Source: Ooceraea biroi (lineage: Eukaryota; Arthropoda; Insecta; Hymenoptera; Formicidae). Taken from it: 64,000 nt of DNA. The DNA is taken from NCBI RefSeq assembly GCF_003672135.1, contig NC_039512.1:9998874-10062873 (forward strand), written 5' to 3'. The position numbers and the translations under genes are program-made. Positions 34,148 to 45,976 of the stretch are shown piece after piece. The notes under the pieces were generated by a model that searched no databases, was not told the origin of the DNA, and saw only the letters and a list, made by a program, of their open reading frames with translations. How positions within the stretch are numbered: the stretch's first letter is position 1; each line of letters starts with the position of its first letter.

Positions 34148-37100
34148 ATGAAGTGTTTCGAGAGCTTCTTTAAGCACACTTGGCGGCCGCAGCAGGTGCA
34201 TCAGGTGCATCAGGTGAGCAAGAAAAATCAACTCGAACGCTTACACTCGCGCGTGTCAACGTTTTCATCTCTCCTCGCGCCGGTCGTCGACGATCTTATC
34301 GCTTTCAGATGTATGAGCCGATCGCCGCGCCGAACGTCTCTCGATACTGCACTCGCGATCATCGGCGCCGAATAATTGAGCCGTACGCGCTATCAGGTAC
34401 GACCGTTACGAGTTTATCAACGACACGCACGCGTGATTAATCGTTTTCGACAGTTCGATCGTTTGGAAGTGGGATTAAAAAATAAGAAAAAGTTAAATTT
34501 CATTTAAACTCTTTTACAGTTAAATTTATATTTTATTTTTTTATCAAGTAAAAAGGATATACAGGGTGTCCCAGAATTGTGTATGAAGCTCTCGTGAGCG
34601 GGTAGAATGCATCGAACTGAGAAGAAAAGTCCTTTGCCGTTTTGAAATTTTCGCAATAGTTAACGAGTTATTAATTATTAACTTTATACACAATTCCGGG
34701 ACACCCTGTATATGTACACACACGCACGCGCGCGAATTTTGACGCTTTTCATTTTTCCTGCTTTTATTATTTTGCGTTGCTTTCTTTTATCTTGGATATT
34801 TTTCACATGATCATTTGTAATTTTTTTCCGCTCTCGACGCGACTCACTTCACGCACTATCGCGCGCTATCACGTGAAACCGTCGCAAATTTGTCGAGAAG
34901 CCGACCCAAGAGTTAATCGACGATCGTAATCTGCGTGACTTATCAGTCTCGACCCACTTCCCTACCTCGTCGTTCCCCGACGCGATCGCGACTACTGTTC
35001 GCCGAGTCCGCGGATCGCGCTAAATTTTCGCAGTGCGGAATCCTTGACGATAAAGAAGAGCTTGAGAGCAACGATGTTACTGCGTGCGCTTCGCAATTTG
35101 CGTAATCGTACCTGTCCTCGCGGCAAATAACGGACGAGCTCGGCGGGTGTTACGCAAGGTATTGCGATTATAACGCGGAAACGTGCGTCGTAATATTTCC
35201 CCGTGCACGAAGAGAGAGATGTCCGTGTTCCCGACTTCCTTCCATCTTATCTAGTTTAGCGTTATTGCGTTTATATGACACGTTTGTCGCACAGTCTTGT
35301 TCGCGAATATGTAAAATTCTTTCCGTTTCTTCCACATAAATAATAATAATTAATATTAATTTTTTCGAATATAATAGACTAATTAAATAAAAAAATAGAT
35401 GTTTTCGAGTGATAGTATTTCTAAAGATTTCCGACGATAGCCTCGGAAGAGGAGCCGGTTTATTGGCCGACTGGTCAGGGGTCGCGGTTGATAAGCGCTG
35501 ATAATAGCTTTCGCTCGCGGTCTCAACTGGTCAGTTCCTATGGCGATTCGGGCGTGCGAACTCGTCATCGCTCGTTCGCAGCTTACGTCTCGGTGCGCGT
35601 TAACACTCGTAAAAAAGAAGAGTCCACCGCGAGTGATAGCTGCGGCTCGTTCGTGGTGCTCCTCGCGATGCGATAGCAAGATATGAACGAGGACGATCAC
35701 CGTGTCAGGAAGTATGGATACGCGTTCGACAACGTGAGTATCAGTGTGTCGACGTTTTCGAAGCGGAATTAACATGCCCCGTGATACTCCTCATCCGGCA
35801 GCATTCCGCAAACGGATCGTTGACGGATGCCAAACGTTAGACTCGCGGAATTTCCATAATCGCGTTCTGGATCCGTTATAAATATTTATTCAACATTCTC
35901 TCCTTGAAACCACTTTTTGCAAATGCCAAACGTTAAAATTCCGAAATACGGCTCCTCGTATTCGCGTTATCTGGACCTGTATTAATTATTAATCACTTGG
36001 CCAACAACGAAAGAACTTCGCACGAATGCTAGACGTCAGAAGTATGTGAAATATGTATTCTTGTAGCCGCGTTACTTGAAACCGCAACGTGTCGATGTAT
36101 ATTTATCTGGGCATCATCGCTCTGCATTCTCATAACAATCGCCACCGGTGTTAGCAATTAGACAGTGTACTGCGGTTGCATTAGAGAAAGCGATCAAGTT
36201 CTCGTAAGGGAGCTCATTAAAAACCGCGTTGTTAAATATAGGCTTGGTGGTCGATCGCCTCTAATCGGGTCGTTGACTGTCGTTGATCCTTGAACGAGCG
36301 AGACGTGGTGAAAGTCGCGTAACATTAACGGACCCCCTTTAAAAAAAAGTATAAATCGATGTCGTTCGGGAAATGCAACTCGACATGGACGCGCGGCCAG
36401 AGATCCTCTGCGAACGTTGCGTGAGATTAATATAAATGGCTCCATCAAAATTTCCTGACGCGTGCAGAGTCCGAAAGCTGAAATAAATTACACAGCTGTT
36501 AAGCTTCAAACACAGGCATATGATCTCTTGCATTGTGTTTATATTCTAGTCTATTGTATTAGGGGTGTGATTTAGTTTTGAGGGTTTTTTTGCTCAGAAA
36601 CGCATGTATTTAAATATGATAATGAATGAATACCTTAATCAAAATATTTTCCTTCGTTTTCTATAACTTTTTCCCATCTTTCTGGCAAGAGATCGATTCC
36701 ACCATGATAAAATCACTCTTCTTTTCAGTTCATCCATTCGTCAACGAATTTTCGCACTTCTTCCAAATTATCAAAGTGTGTATCCTCTAAAGCGTGTTGC
36801 ATCGACCGGAACAAATAATAATCGCATGGAGAATACGCGGGGTGCGGTAAGACTTCCCATTCGAGCTCTAACAGTGTTTCTTTCACTGATAACGCAACGT
36901 CAGGTCGAGCGTTGTCACGAAGAAGAATCACTTTCCGTCCTTTACTCGCAATTGGTGGTCGTTTTTGGTCCAATGCTTGCTTCAACTTGTACAATTGGTG
37001 TCGATAACCATCAGCCGTGACAGTCTCATGCGGATTTAACAGCTCATAGTACACTATCCCACCAAATACAGAGCATTACTTTTGAACCGTCAATATTGCG

Positions 37101-40100
37101 TCTCGGAGTGGATGTTGATGGTTCGCCTGGATCCACCCATGATTTTCTGCGTTTCGGATTATCAAAATAGATCCACTTTTCATCCCCAGTAACAATCCGA
37201 GACAAAAGACTCTTCTTTTTTTGCCTGGCGATCAACGAAATGCAAATGTTCAAATGGCACTTTCCGATAATTGATGTCGAACCCATTTCCCTTCTTTCTG
37301 AATTTTTCCCATTTCATGTAAATGTTTCGTAACTGTTGTACGATCAACATTTAATGCTCTGGCAAGTTCTGAAGTGGATCGTGTTGGATTTTCGTGCAAT
37401 AATGCTTGGAAATCTGCATTTTCAAGCTTTCTTGGTTGTCCCGAGCGTTCTTTGTCCTTCACATCAGTATGACCACTTTTAAAGCATCTAAACCAGTATT
37501 CACACGTCTTAATTGATGGGGCAGAATCACCATAAGTTTCCACAAGAATTCTATAACCGTCAGCCGCAGTTTTCTTTTGATTAAAAAACAAGAGCAACGC
37601 ATGTCGAAAATGCTGTTTCGGAAGTTGCATTTTTACGATGATATAAACACGACTGTTATTGCATCTATTGCTATAATGCTACTAAATGTCATGGATAATG
37701 TCAAGACTGTAAGAAACAACAGTTATCGGAAACAGCTATTGGAACAAACTGACACTACAGCCATCTGTTGCAAAACCCTCAAAACTAAATCACACTCCTA
37801 ATATTTCGAGAACGTAAAAGATTCGCAGAACTGAACGAACGCGTCAAACACTTTTAAATTATCAGTTAAAATTAGATATAAATTAAAAATTGCAGAAATT
37901 CCTCAGAAAATTATTTATTTATAGCTTTACTTTATTCCGGTAATGTACCAGCTGTAGAAGTTTGTTTTTGTACATCCATTGTCGTCCACGTGGATGTCGA
38001 ATATCCACGTGGACTTGCCGTCGAAATCCGCCTTCATTGGAGGATTTAGTTTTATTTCTTATTAGCAATTTATTAGGCCCAAAATATGCTTGTAATTTTA
38101 ATCAACAGTTAACCGCTGACTGTGATATTAATGTCACACATTTCTCATCGCAACAGATAATGATGACATCACAGCCCGGATCCATATGGGATTACCCATA
38201 CCCGGACCAATGTGCCTCTTTCGTTGTGTACTCGATGTTCGACACAGCCGCGCCGGACCCACCACACCGGGATTCCCCCTTCCCTGCAAAAAACCAGATT
38301 CCTGAGACACACGTAATCACTGCTGTTTTGTTCCTTTCACCTTCCGATCCTCATCCTCGTACGCTCACGTGCACCTGACTGTTTATAGTCTGTCTGTCGT
38401 TACAATTATTAGAGAAAATATTACAGATAGTTTTTCTTCCTATTTCTATTCCGCGAGATTCGTTAGAATTTTATAAAGTAAGCGAAAAAGGCCCTCCGAT
38501 AAAAAAATATAAAAAAAGAAGAATCTCGATTAGAGTCTAAATATTGTTACAAATACATCAGTACATGTACAATAGCAATAAAATGCATTTTAACGAGCAT
38601 AACATTTTCGTTATAAAAATACAGTTAACGCAGCTGCAATCGTGTGTCAGGCTCCGATCGAAATCGTAGGTAGAAGATTCCGTAATGTAAATATCACATT
38701 GGAATATCTTATTGGAATCTGCTCTTTATTACGATCTTATTTTGATTCCGTCAAGATGGATTGCAATCCAAAAATAGTAACGATGGTTGTGTCGCATCGA
38801 GCCGGAAATTCAAAGCCGCGAACAGATAATACTTATCTATTGGGTCATTAAGTATGAAACTTTACAAATGTAAAAGCGCCATCTTTAACATTTGTTATCT
38901 CAAATTTGGCGCCAGACGTCAGTATCAGGTTAGGTTAGTGTGATAGATGTATGTTCGCTCTTCAAATGTCATATTTGTTTGTTCAAATATCTTCATTAGT
39001 TTTATTGGTGGATTCTTTTTTATAGAACTATGGAAAAGTCCAAAATTCGTGTGATTTATGAATACGAGTTCCGCCGTGGAACCACAGTGTCGGAGACAGC
39101 TCGTAATATCAACGCTGTATTTGGTGAAGGTTCAACCAAAGCAACGGTGGGCAATTGGTTCAAAAACTTCAGAGATGGAGATTTCAGCCTCGCTAATGAG
39201 CCACGTAGAAGACCAAAGACGAAGGTGGATAATATCACTTGAGAGCCGTAGTAGAGTCCGATTCTTCTCAAAGTACACGTGAATTGGCATCGATATTCAA
39301 TGTTTCCATACTCACCATATTGGTTCATTTAGCTGCAATTGGTAAGATAAAGAAGTTGGACAAATGGGTCCCGCACGAATTGACCGATGCGCAGCAGGCG
39401 CAACGTCTAGAGGCTTCCCTTTCTTTGCTTTCCCGTCACAAAAATGGATCTTTTTTTAATCGAATTGTGACCTGCGATGAAAAGTGGATACTCTACGACA
39501 ATCGTAAACGCTCACATCAGTGGTTGAACGCTGATGAACCACCGAGACATCACGCGAAACCCAACATTACACAGAAGAAGCTTATGGTGACTGTTTGGTG
39601 GTCCAGGTCAGGTGTTATCTACTACAACTTTATGAAACCTGGTACATCGATAACGGCTGAAGTATATTGCAAGCAACTGGACGAAATGATGCAACAACTT
39701 GCTATTAAACAACCGAAATTGGTCAATCGGTCAATGCCAATCCTGTTGCATGATAATGCTCGACCGCACACTGCACGACTGACCGTGGCAAAGCTACAGG
39801 AGTTGGAATTGGAAACTCTCCGTCATCCACCATATTCACCAGATCTATCACCTACCGACTATCACTTCTTCCGGAATTTGGACAACTTGTTGGTGGGAAA
39901 ATTCTTCAATTCTCAACAGGCAGTCGAAACAGCCTTCCGCGACTTCATCGATTCCCGTACTCCTGGCTTCTATAGTAGAGGCATAGACCAACTACCACTA
40001 AAATGGCAGAAGTGTGTAGATAACATAGGCGCATACTTCGATTGAAAATAAATCGTGTCCATGTGCCAAAAAATGCAAAAGTTTATGTTCTATTTGTAAA

Positions 40101-42256
40101 GTTTCATACTTAATAACCCAATAGTAATAAATACACTGAAATATCACGGAGCATTGTTTTTACCGTATTTTTCTTTCAAGCAATGATATCGTATCGGGTT
40201 ACGAATAATATCGTTCCTTTGGGATACTTCACGTGGAACCTCTTACATTAATCATTTGGATGATGGAAATTTTCATGTTTCTTTCGTCGTCGAGATAAGT
40301 CGTGTAAATACTTGACAATTGTGACGGGCGAGGTGAATCGTCTAGAAAAATATAACGAAAGTAAATCAGACCTACCACTTGTGAATCTCTCTCGATAATA
40401 TTAAACTATACTTACATGATCTTAGATCGATAGATAAAAGAGATCGATAAAATAAACAAAGGAACGATAAAAATTGGAATACCTCTAAAATAAAAATGCT
40501 AGTATTAGGTTGTTCATTAAGTTCTGCGGTTTTTTTGCCCTAAATTAAAACATAAATCTATTGTACTTACACATTTATTCAATCTAGAATGTATTGTCCA
40601 TCTTGATCGACCACCTTCTGCCAACGTTCTGGAAGGGACATAATGCCGCGTTTGTAGAAGTCGCGCGACTTCTGCGCGAAAAAGTCCTTCAAGTACGTTT
40701 GAATATCGTCCACTGAATTAAAGCGCTGCCCGTCGAGATTGTTTTGGAGTGACCGGAACAGATGGTAATCCGACGGCGCAAGGTCTGAGGAGTACGGTGG
40801 GTGCTGCATGACTTCCCAGCCAAAGCACTTCAACTTCTTCTTGGTCACCAAAGCAGTGTGTGGTTCGGCGTTGTCGTGGTGGAAGACAACGCCCTTCCTG
40901 GTCGCCAATTCCGGCCGCTTCTCCGCCACTGCCTGCTTCAATTTTTCTAACTGAGCGCAATGCTTCTCGGCGTCGATGGTCCGACCGCGCGGAAGCAGCT
41001 CGAAGTACAGGACGCCTCGCCAATCCCACCACACGCTCAGCATCACTTTCTTCGGATGCAAATCCGCTTTGGCAACCGATTGTGACGACTCACCCGGACC
41101 GCACCATGACCGCTTGCGTCGAATGTTGTTATATACCACCCATTTTTCATCTCCCGTGACCACCCGTTTGAGAAAGACCTCCAGCGAGTTCCATTTCAGC
41201 AGGGATTCACAGATCATGACGCGGTCCAAAATGTTCTTTTCGGTGAGCTCGTGAGGGACCCAAACATCTGCTTTTTTCGACATCCCAAGCCGTTTTAATC
41301 GCTGCGCAACCGTTGTATGGGCGATGTCGAAGCGCTCCGCGATCTCTCGCGTCGTCAGGTGTCGGTCTGCTTTGATCGCGGCCACGATTTGGTCGTCGTC
41401 AGTGGTGGATGGACGACCGGAGCGAGCAGCATCGGAGACGTTCACATCTCCGGAACGAAAGCGCGCAAACCAACGCTGACAAGTGTCAGCGCTTATGGCC
41501 GAGTCCCCGTACACGCCACATATCTCACGTTGCGCGTCCGTCGCTTTTACTCCTTTGCGGAAGAAAAATAGCAAAATGTGCCGAAAATGCACCTTTTGAT
41601 CCTCCATTTTCAATGAATAGCGCGTACACACGACACGTCAAAACACAACAAAGACTCTGGCGAAATGTCAAGCGTTGTCTAACCTGTCACGGAGTATGCG
41701 GCAATCCGCGGTTCAGGCGATGCATGCTATCTTTTTCAACGGACAAACGCTATCTATCAAGAAAACCGCAGAACTTAATGAACAACCTAATATTTTACTA
41801 GCAAGAGAATTATTCCAAATAACGTTATTATTCATGGAGTTTAATAAATAATAGTTAATTATGGAGGATTGGCAATTAAGGATAATCTTCCTGACTGTGC
41901 ATAATGCGCTATGAACAACGTTCGTATACCTGTCGCAGGTGGGTCCGCCGTCGAGACTCGGGCCGACGAAAACGGCGAAGATGCAGCAGCACGCGGCCGG
42001 AGAGACGACGGAGCTTGGCGAGGTGGTGATTTCAACGGCAACCAGTAGCGTCGCGACACCGGCGGTGCGCGCCAGCGACGCGGCGCCTTGCAAGAACGGC
42101 GGCTGCAAGATCTGGCGAAGCAGCCGCGGCAGCAGCGAGCCGCGGTCCGAGAGCCCTTGGCACTTGCTCAAAACGATCTTCCTCGTTTCCGTGATCGTGG
42201 CGTTCCTCCTATGGATCATCATATACACCTTACTCGACCAGTACCGCATCCTGTGA
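34148..42256 (+). CDS. Small C-terminal membrane protein, two candidate first exons
   Basis: Unknown function. The last exon, 41939-42256, follows a good acceptor (CTGTCGCAG) and encodes 105 residues: a basic N-terminal part, a Ser/Ala-rich middle, a short CKNGGCKIW motif, then one membrane segment (FLVSVIVAFLLWIIIYTLL) ending 7 residues before the stop. Two upstream ATG exons end in phase 0 and could join it: 34148-34213 (MKCFESFFKHTWRPQ..., donor GTGAGC) and 35683-35733 (MNEDDHRVRKYGYAFDN, donor GTGAGT). Products would be 127 or 122 residues, probably tail-anchored with the N-terminus in the cytosol. The intron of 6-8 kb holds a MITE and three mariners. The last exon is well supported; the choice of first exon is inference. 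Confidence 0.55.
34561..34709. mobile_element. Short MITE with ACAGGGTGTCC ends
   Basis: A 149-bp element starting ACAGGGTGTCCCAGAATTGT and ending in its complement. Shares GTTAACGAGTTATTAATTAT with the 453-bp element at 20150, so it is a deletion derivative of the same family. Downstream flank is TATATG. Confidence 0.85.
35683..35733 (+). CDS. Alternative first exon candidate (17 codons)
   Basis: An ATG, 17 codons and a consensus donor (AAC|GTGAGT) in phase 0, downstream of a GC-rich patch. Compatible with splicing to the exon at 41939. See the entry at 34148-42256. No transcript support. Confidence 0.4.
36559..37801 (-). mobile_element. mariner element, copy 2 (Mos1-like subfamily)
   Basis: A 1243-bp element flanked by TA with inverted ends TTAGG(G/A)GTGTGATTTAGTTT. 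The transposase is on the minus strand and broken. Distinct from the other mariners in ends and protein. Confidence 0.9.
36725..37630 (-). pseudogene. mariner transposase, broken (copy 2)
   Basis: The ATG at 37630 reads 126 codons (QKKTAADGYRILVETYGDSA, then GKWVRHQLSES) before a frameshift near 37255. A second segment carries VTGDEKWIYFDNPKRRKSW and ends in another frameshift near 37050. The third covers YYELLNP onward. The second aspartate motif is altered to LLRDNARPD and the third is damaged: YSPCDYYLF lacks residues usually present between YSP and SDYYLF. Inactive. Most similar in style to the mauritiana (Mos1) subfamily. Confidence 0.85.
37984..38014. repeat. 31-bp perfect hairpin
   Basis: GTCCACGTGGAT, a 7-nt loop, then ATCCACGTGGAC. 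The surrounding 37960-38400 has an unnatural-looking open frame and may be part of a repeat family I cannot name. Confidence 0.6.
38840..40121 (+). mobile_element. mariner element, copy 3 (cecropia/Hsmar1-like subfamily)
   Basis: A 1282-bp element flanked by TA (38838-38839 and 40122-40123) with inverted ends TTGGGT(C/T)ATTAAGTATGAAA. Confidence 0.92.
39030..40045 (+). pseudogene. mariner transposase with a single frameshift (copy 3)
   Basis: The ATG at 39030 reads 70 codons (EKSKIRVIYEYEFRRG, HTH region). A one-base loss near 39236 then gives a premature TGA at 39240. The rest is open from 39239 to 40045 with all three catalytic motifs: VTCDEKWILYDN, LLHDNARPHTA and YSPDLSPTDYHFF. The D-to-D spacing fits DD34D. 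It resembles the Hsmar1 / SETMAR transposase group. Only one lesion separates it from a complete frame. Confidence 0.88.
40505..41790 (-). mobile_element. mariner element, copy 4, intact
   Basis: A 1286-bp element flanked by TA (40503-40504 and 41791-41792). The inverted ends TTAGGTTGTTCATTAAGTTC match over about 32 bp with one mismatch, and the transposase frame is uninterrupted. More GC-rich than its surroundings, suggesting recent arrival. Confidence 0.95.
40579..41607 (-). CDS. mariner transposase, intact open frame
   Basis: Catalyses cut-and-paste transposition at TA sites. From ATG 41607 (MEDQKVHFRHILLFFFRKG) the product is 342 residues, close to Mos1 (345). Visible parts: an N-terminal paired helix-turn-helix region including LTTREIAERFDIAHTTVAQR, the linker WVPHEL, and a DD34D triad at D153 (VTGDEKW), D245 (HHDNAEPH) and D280 (APSDYH). 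Two motif positions depart from the norm: HHDNAEPH where DNARPH is usual, and YSSDLAP where YSPDLAP is usual. These could reduce activity. The frame could be read upstream to 41631, but without an ATG. It lies inside the intron of the membrane-protein gene on the opposite strand. Confidence 0.93.
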   Translation of the reverse strand: MEDQKVHFRHILLFFFRKGVKATDAQREICGVYGDSAISADTCQRWFARFRSGDVNVSDAARSGRPSTTDDDQIVAAIKADRHLTTREIAERFDIAHTTVAQRLKRLGMSKKADVWVPHELTEKNILDRVMICESLLKWNSLEVFLKRVVTGDEKWVVYNNIRRKRSWCGPGESSQSVAKADLHPKKVMLSVWWDWRGVLYFELLPRGRTIDAEKHCAQLEKLKQAVAEKRPELATRKGVVFHHDNAEPHTALVTKKKLKCFGWEVMQHPPYSSDLAPSDYHLFRSLQNNLDGQRFNSVDDIQTYLKDFFAQKSRDFYKRGIMSLPERWQKVVDQDGQYILD

Positions 42257-43583
42257 CCGTCCTCCGAGATCGCGTTCCACGATCGGCGTCGAGTCCTCAG
42301 ATCCAGGCGCGATTCCTCAACCGCACAGCTGTTCGACGATGATTCATAATTGGATCGCACGATCCCGCGTAGTCACGTGTCTCCCGCTCTTACGATATCG
42401 TTAATCGGATACCACGACTGACCGCACCGGAACGTGCACGGGGACAATTTTTTCCATGCGGGAGGAAAACGGCACGCGCAACATCCAAAGATTTGTTTGC
42501 TTTGGAAGGCAAATATTGCGAGATAAGTTTTACAGGATTCCGTTTCCGAGACACGTAATATTTGCATTACGGAATCTTTGCAATACTCGAAACAAATAAA
42601 GAGGTGACAAAAATAGTTTAACATCTCTGACACAGAAATGCCAGCGTTTGACGTCAGTGAATTACTCAAAACAATATTGAAGATTTTTTTGAGAAACGTA
42701 TACTTCTCCGCGAAAAAATTGCTGACATCTGAAGAATTCAACGAACGAATACATGTACATATATAAATAAGTCGTCTGAATATTAACAATTTTTCGTTCA
42801 AAATCATCACATTCGGTAGCTGGGAGCTCGAAGCTCAATTGAGTTCCATGAATCAGGTTGCGAGTAATAATATATATTTCGTAATGTTTTAAATGCTTGA
42901 TGTGTGTACATAAATACTTGAATAAAATATGATGTTACGTACATACACACATACATACATACATTCATACATAGTACACGTAGATCATTTACTGTTGTAC
43001 AGGATTCGCTTGTAGTAAGTCCGCGTTAAAAAATTAAAAAAGCGTACAATAAATTTTTACATTGAGATGTATAAATAATACTGGGAGATACAGTTTCTAA
43101 TAAAATCTTTAAAAATTATACGCTGCACCTCAGTGGTTCTACAGATTCTTCGAATTGATGAAAAAATTCGTTCACTTTTCTCTTATCACGGCTCTTACTC
43201 TAATCAAATAAAAGAGATGAACCAACTTTTTGATCAAGATACATTGAAGACGAACATACTCCACATTTCTAGCCGGAACTATAGTAGGCGACTATTAGTG
43301 ATAACCCTGATGTAAAGGAGAAGAGAGTAAATCTGGATTGATATTTCGAATATCATACATTACGGAAAGACTGCGGATGGATATAGACGGATTTGTACAA
43401 TTTTATATTTACAGATGCTCTCTTTCCTTTACTTTTGTCTTCTCATTCCCTTTACTCTCAAAATCGTCGGCAGGAAAACGAAATTTCCTTTTTCCTTACC
43501 GGTATCCCGATGAAATTGTCATCGATAAAAGAAAGGGGGAAAGAAAGAAATGACTGCGCGCAGACACGTATCGCGCGAGACAA
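42257..43583. other. 3' region of the membrane-protein gene and spacer
   Basis: Contains a candidate AATAAA at 42595-42600, an (ACAT)n run near 42945-42975, and AT-rich DNA. A 145-codon antisense frame (42373-42810) lacks support. Confidence 0.4.
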
Positions 43584-44008
43584 ATGCATGGTAATGGTCT
43601 CAACGAATCGCCATCCGCGGAAGCCGGCGCAATCGAGGATGACGTTGTCGCTGAGAACGAGAAAGCGCGATCGGAAACAACGACGTCGGACACGCAGGAA
43701 CGAGAGACGCGGATGCAGCAATATCCGAGCGCGCGAAGATCGCAAGATGACGAGGAGGAACCGGACGACAACGTGATTGTCCACTTCGTATATTATTCCT
43801 TTTGTTTTGTTCGGCCAAGAGAGCGAGCACGTCAATCGATCGCACGCGCCTGCGCTCGTTCGTGTTTCAGTTTCCTACGACGACGGAAAGACGAGCGTCC
43901 AGGGTGATCGTGGTCGGCTGGGACAAGTTTCGCACGAGACTGATGCTGTTCCTGATCGCGTGCCTTTTCATTTGGGCCTGTATCTTCTTCCCTTTGCTCG
44001 GCACCTAA
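43584..44008 (+). CDS. Second small C-terminal membrane protein (two exons)
   Basis: Unknown function. Exon 1 starts at ATG 43584 (MHGNGLNESPSAEAGAIEDD) and is acidic and polar. Exon 2, 43871-44008, follows a clear acceptor (GTGTTTCAG) and encodes a basic stretch, WDKFRTRL, and one membrane segment (MLFLIACLFIWACIFFPLL) two residues before the stop. Two phase-0 donors are possible, after 43772 (GTGATT) or 43787 (GTATAT), giving 108 or 113 residues. The topology matches the gene just upstream: polar N-terminus, C-terminal anchor. Exon 2 also accepts phase 0, so it could instead serve as an alternative last exon for the 34.1/35.7 kb first exons. No family recognised. Confidence 0.5.
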
Positions 44009-45976
44009 CACCCAAGTCGCAAGAACGACGCAACATCGAAAACATTTATACGACGAATTCAATACGCCCGCGCACACATACTCTCTTCTCTGCGACGCAA
44101 CATCGAAAACATTATTTATACGACGAGTTCAATACGATCGCACACATACTTCCTCCTTTGCATATATCGTCCACTAGAATAATTACTTTACATTTTTGGC
44201 ATTAAACATTTACATGCTATATATATATATATATATATGTAATCATAAATTATTAATTTATTTAATAGCTTTCGCGGGGGGAGGAAGAAATCGAAAAATT
44301 TATTTCCAAATCATTTTAAACCTTTTTCTTGTAATAGAAATTAATCACTTGACGCTTGAACTTTTCAGAGCTTCGCGAAGTATAATTTCAATCTTTTTAA
44401 ACCTCTATTAACTTATACAGATTTAAGACGATTTGGAAATAAGCTTCTCAATTGTATGAGAGATTCAAACAGATCTTTTCCTTGGTTTCATGAATGTCCT
44501 CGTTATATCTTTTCGGAAAATTACGCGTTTACTCCGTTGATTACAGTCCTTAGGATCAGTTCTGCGATCGGTTTAATCAATCGCAACCTGATAAATCTAT
44601 CGCGCGCGTGAATCCTATTGATTACTGTGTATACTTTTATTACGGAACACTTTCGTTGTGTAGCATATGGTTACATATGCCGTTTTTTTTTTAAAGAAAG
44701 AAAGAAATTTGCTTAAAATGGTAAATGTCTCTCGTTTCGTAAAATCATTTGCTTTGAATGAGAATAATATCGAATGATGTCTTAAGGTATAGTTCCTATA
44801 TATAGGCTGAATCACATCAGAAATACTTGAACATTTCTCTTGATTTTGGGGCATTAAATTAAACAAAAAAGATTTACTATGTCATACAAAACACATTTCG
44901 ATATTAGAGATAAAGCGAATTTTTATTAAAAGGGATTGTTAAAAAATATAAGTCGTGCAAGTATAAAAATATAAAGAAAAAAAATACTAAGTTTCATTAT
45001 ATTCATTCGTTGAAAGCAGCTAAATTACACAGCCTTTTATAAATCTCTGCACCGAACTTAAGAAAAATGTTCCATTTCTAGTGACTCATCTTATCGGGTC
45101 TTATCATTAACGATTCGTGACACACGCGTACGATAATAGTGTCTACGATCGATGATTTATATAAATACATCTTAAAAGTACTACTAATTTGGCATATAAC
45201 AATCGTGACGACGCTGCGATGTAGTATGCTAGCAGTTGTGGTCGGCACGTCGCATCAAAGGAATTCTCTGTAGACGCGAAAATATTTACAAGATGTTTCG
45301 AACTCCATCTTGTATGGATAGTGTCACAACGTGCTCGATAAGCTTCGGCTACTCGGTTCTTTGAAGAATTCTAAGACGATTAAGCCCATTGTAAACAACT
45401 CTCGGAGAAAGCTTATCGGGCACGTCGCGAAACACTTGATGTACATATATACGCTGTTAGACGCGAAAGCGACGGTGAAAAAGTCTCGAGCGTCTCGTAA
45501 GTCGTATTTCTTGCAGGCTGGAATAAATATAATAGTGCGATATGGTCTGTATAAAATATGCGAGAATCGAGAAAGATGGATTACTATTGGGCTGGGAAGG
45601 AGAAGCGATTAAATGCGTCTGGAATGCCATGATAGTGTCTGTTACGTGAGAGTAACTGAAAGTACGTTGAACGGAATAAAGAGTTCATGTATCTCTTTTC
45701 GCTTCGTCACCTAACCGATCGTTCCGCTGCACGGCGAAACGAGCTTAAAAAATGATACAAATTTCACTACTATACTACTTTAAAACGACGGGTAACGGAT
45801 ATTTTCGGACTGCGATATGGCAAAAATAAATAACTCTCCGCGTGTGTATATATATGTATATATATTACTAACATATGTTTCTCTTTTTATGCGAATATTA
45901 TACGCGAATGCGAGATAACACCTAAATTTGAAACATTGAAAATATCTAAGTGTGTGTCAGGATTAAACTAAAACGC
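44009..45976. other. Intergenic between convergent genes
   Basis: AT-rich with a (TA)n microsatellite at about 44219-44238 and a local direct repeat near 44025-44150 (CGACGCAACATCGAAAACAT). No gene seen; presumably both 3' untranslated regions lie here. Confidence 0.45.

Noticed and set aside
37962..38378. 138-codon frame near the CCACGTGG hairpin
   Set aside because: Begins in a palindrome and has no motif; probably repeat-derived.
42373..42810. 145-codon minus-strand frame
   Set aside because: Overlaps the probable 3' untranslated region of the plus-strand gene; no motif, no splice-compatible neighbour.
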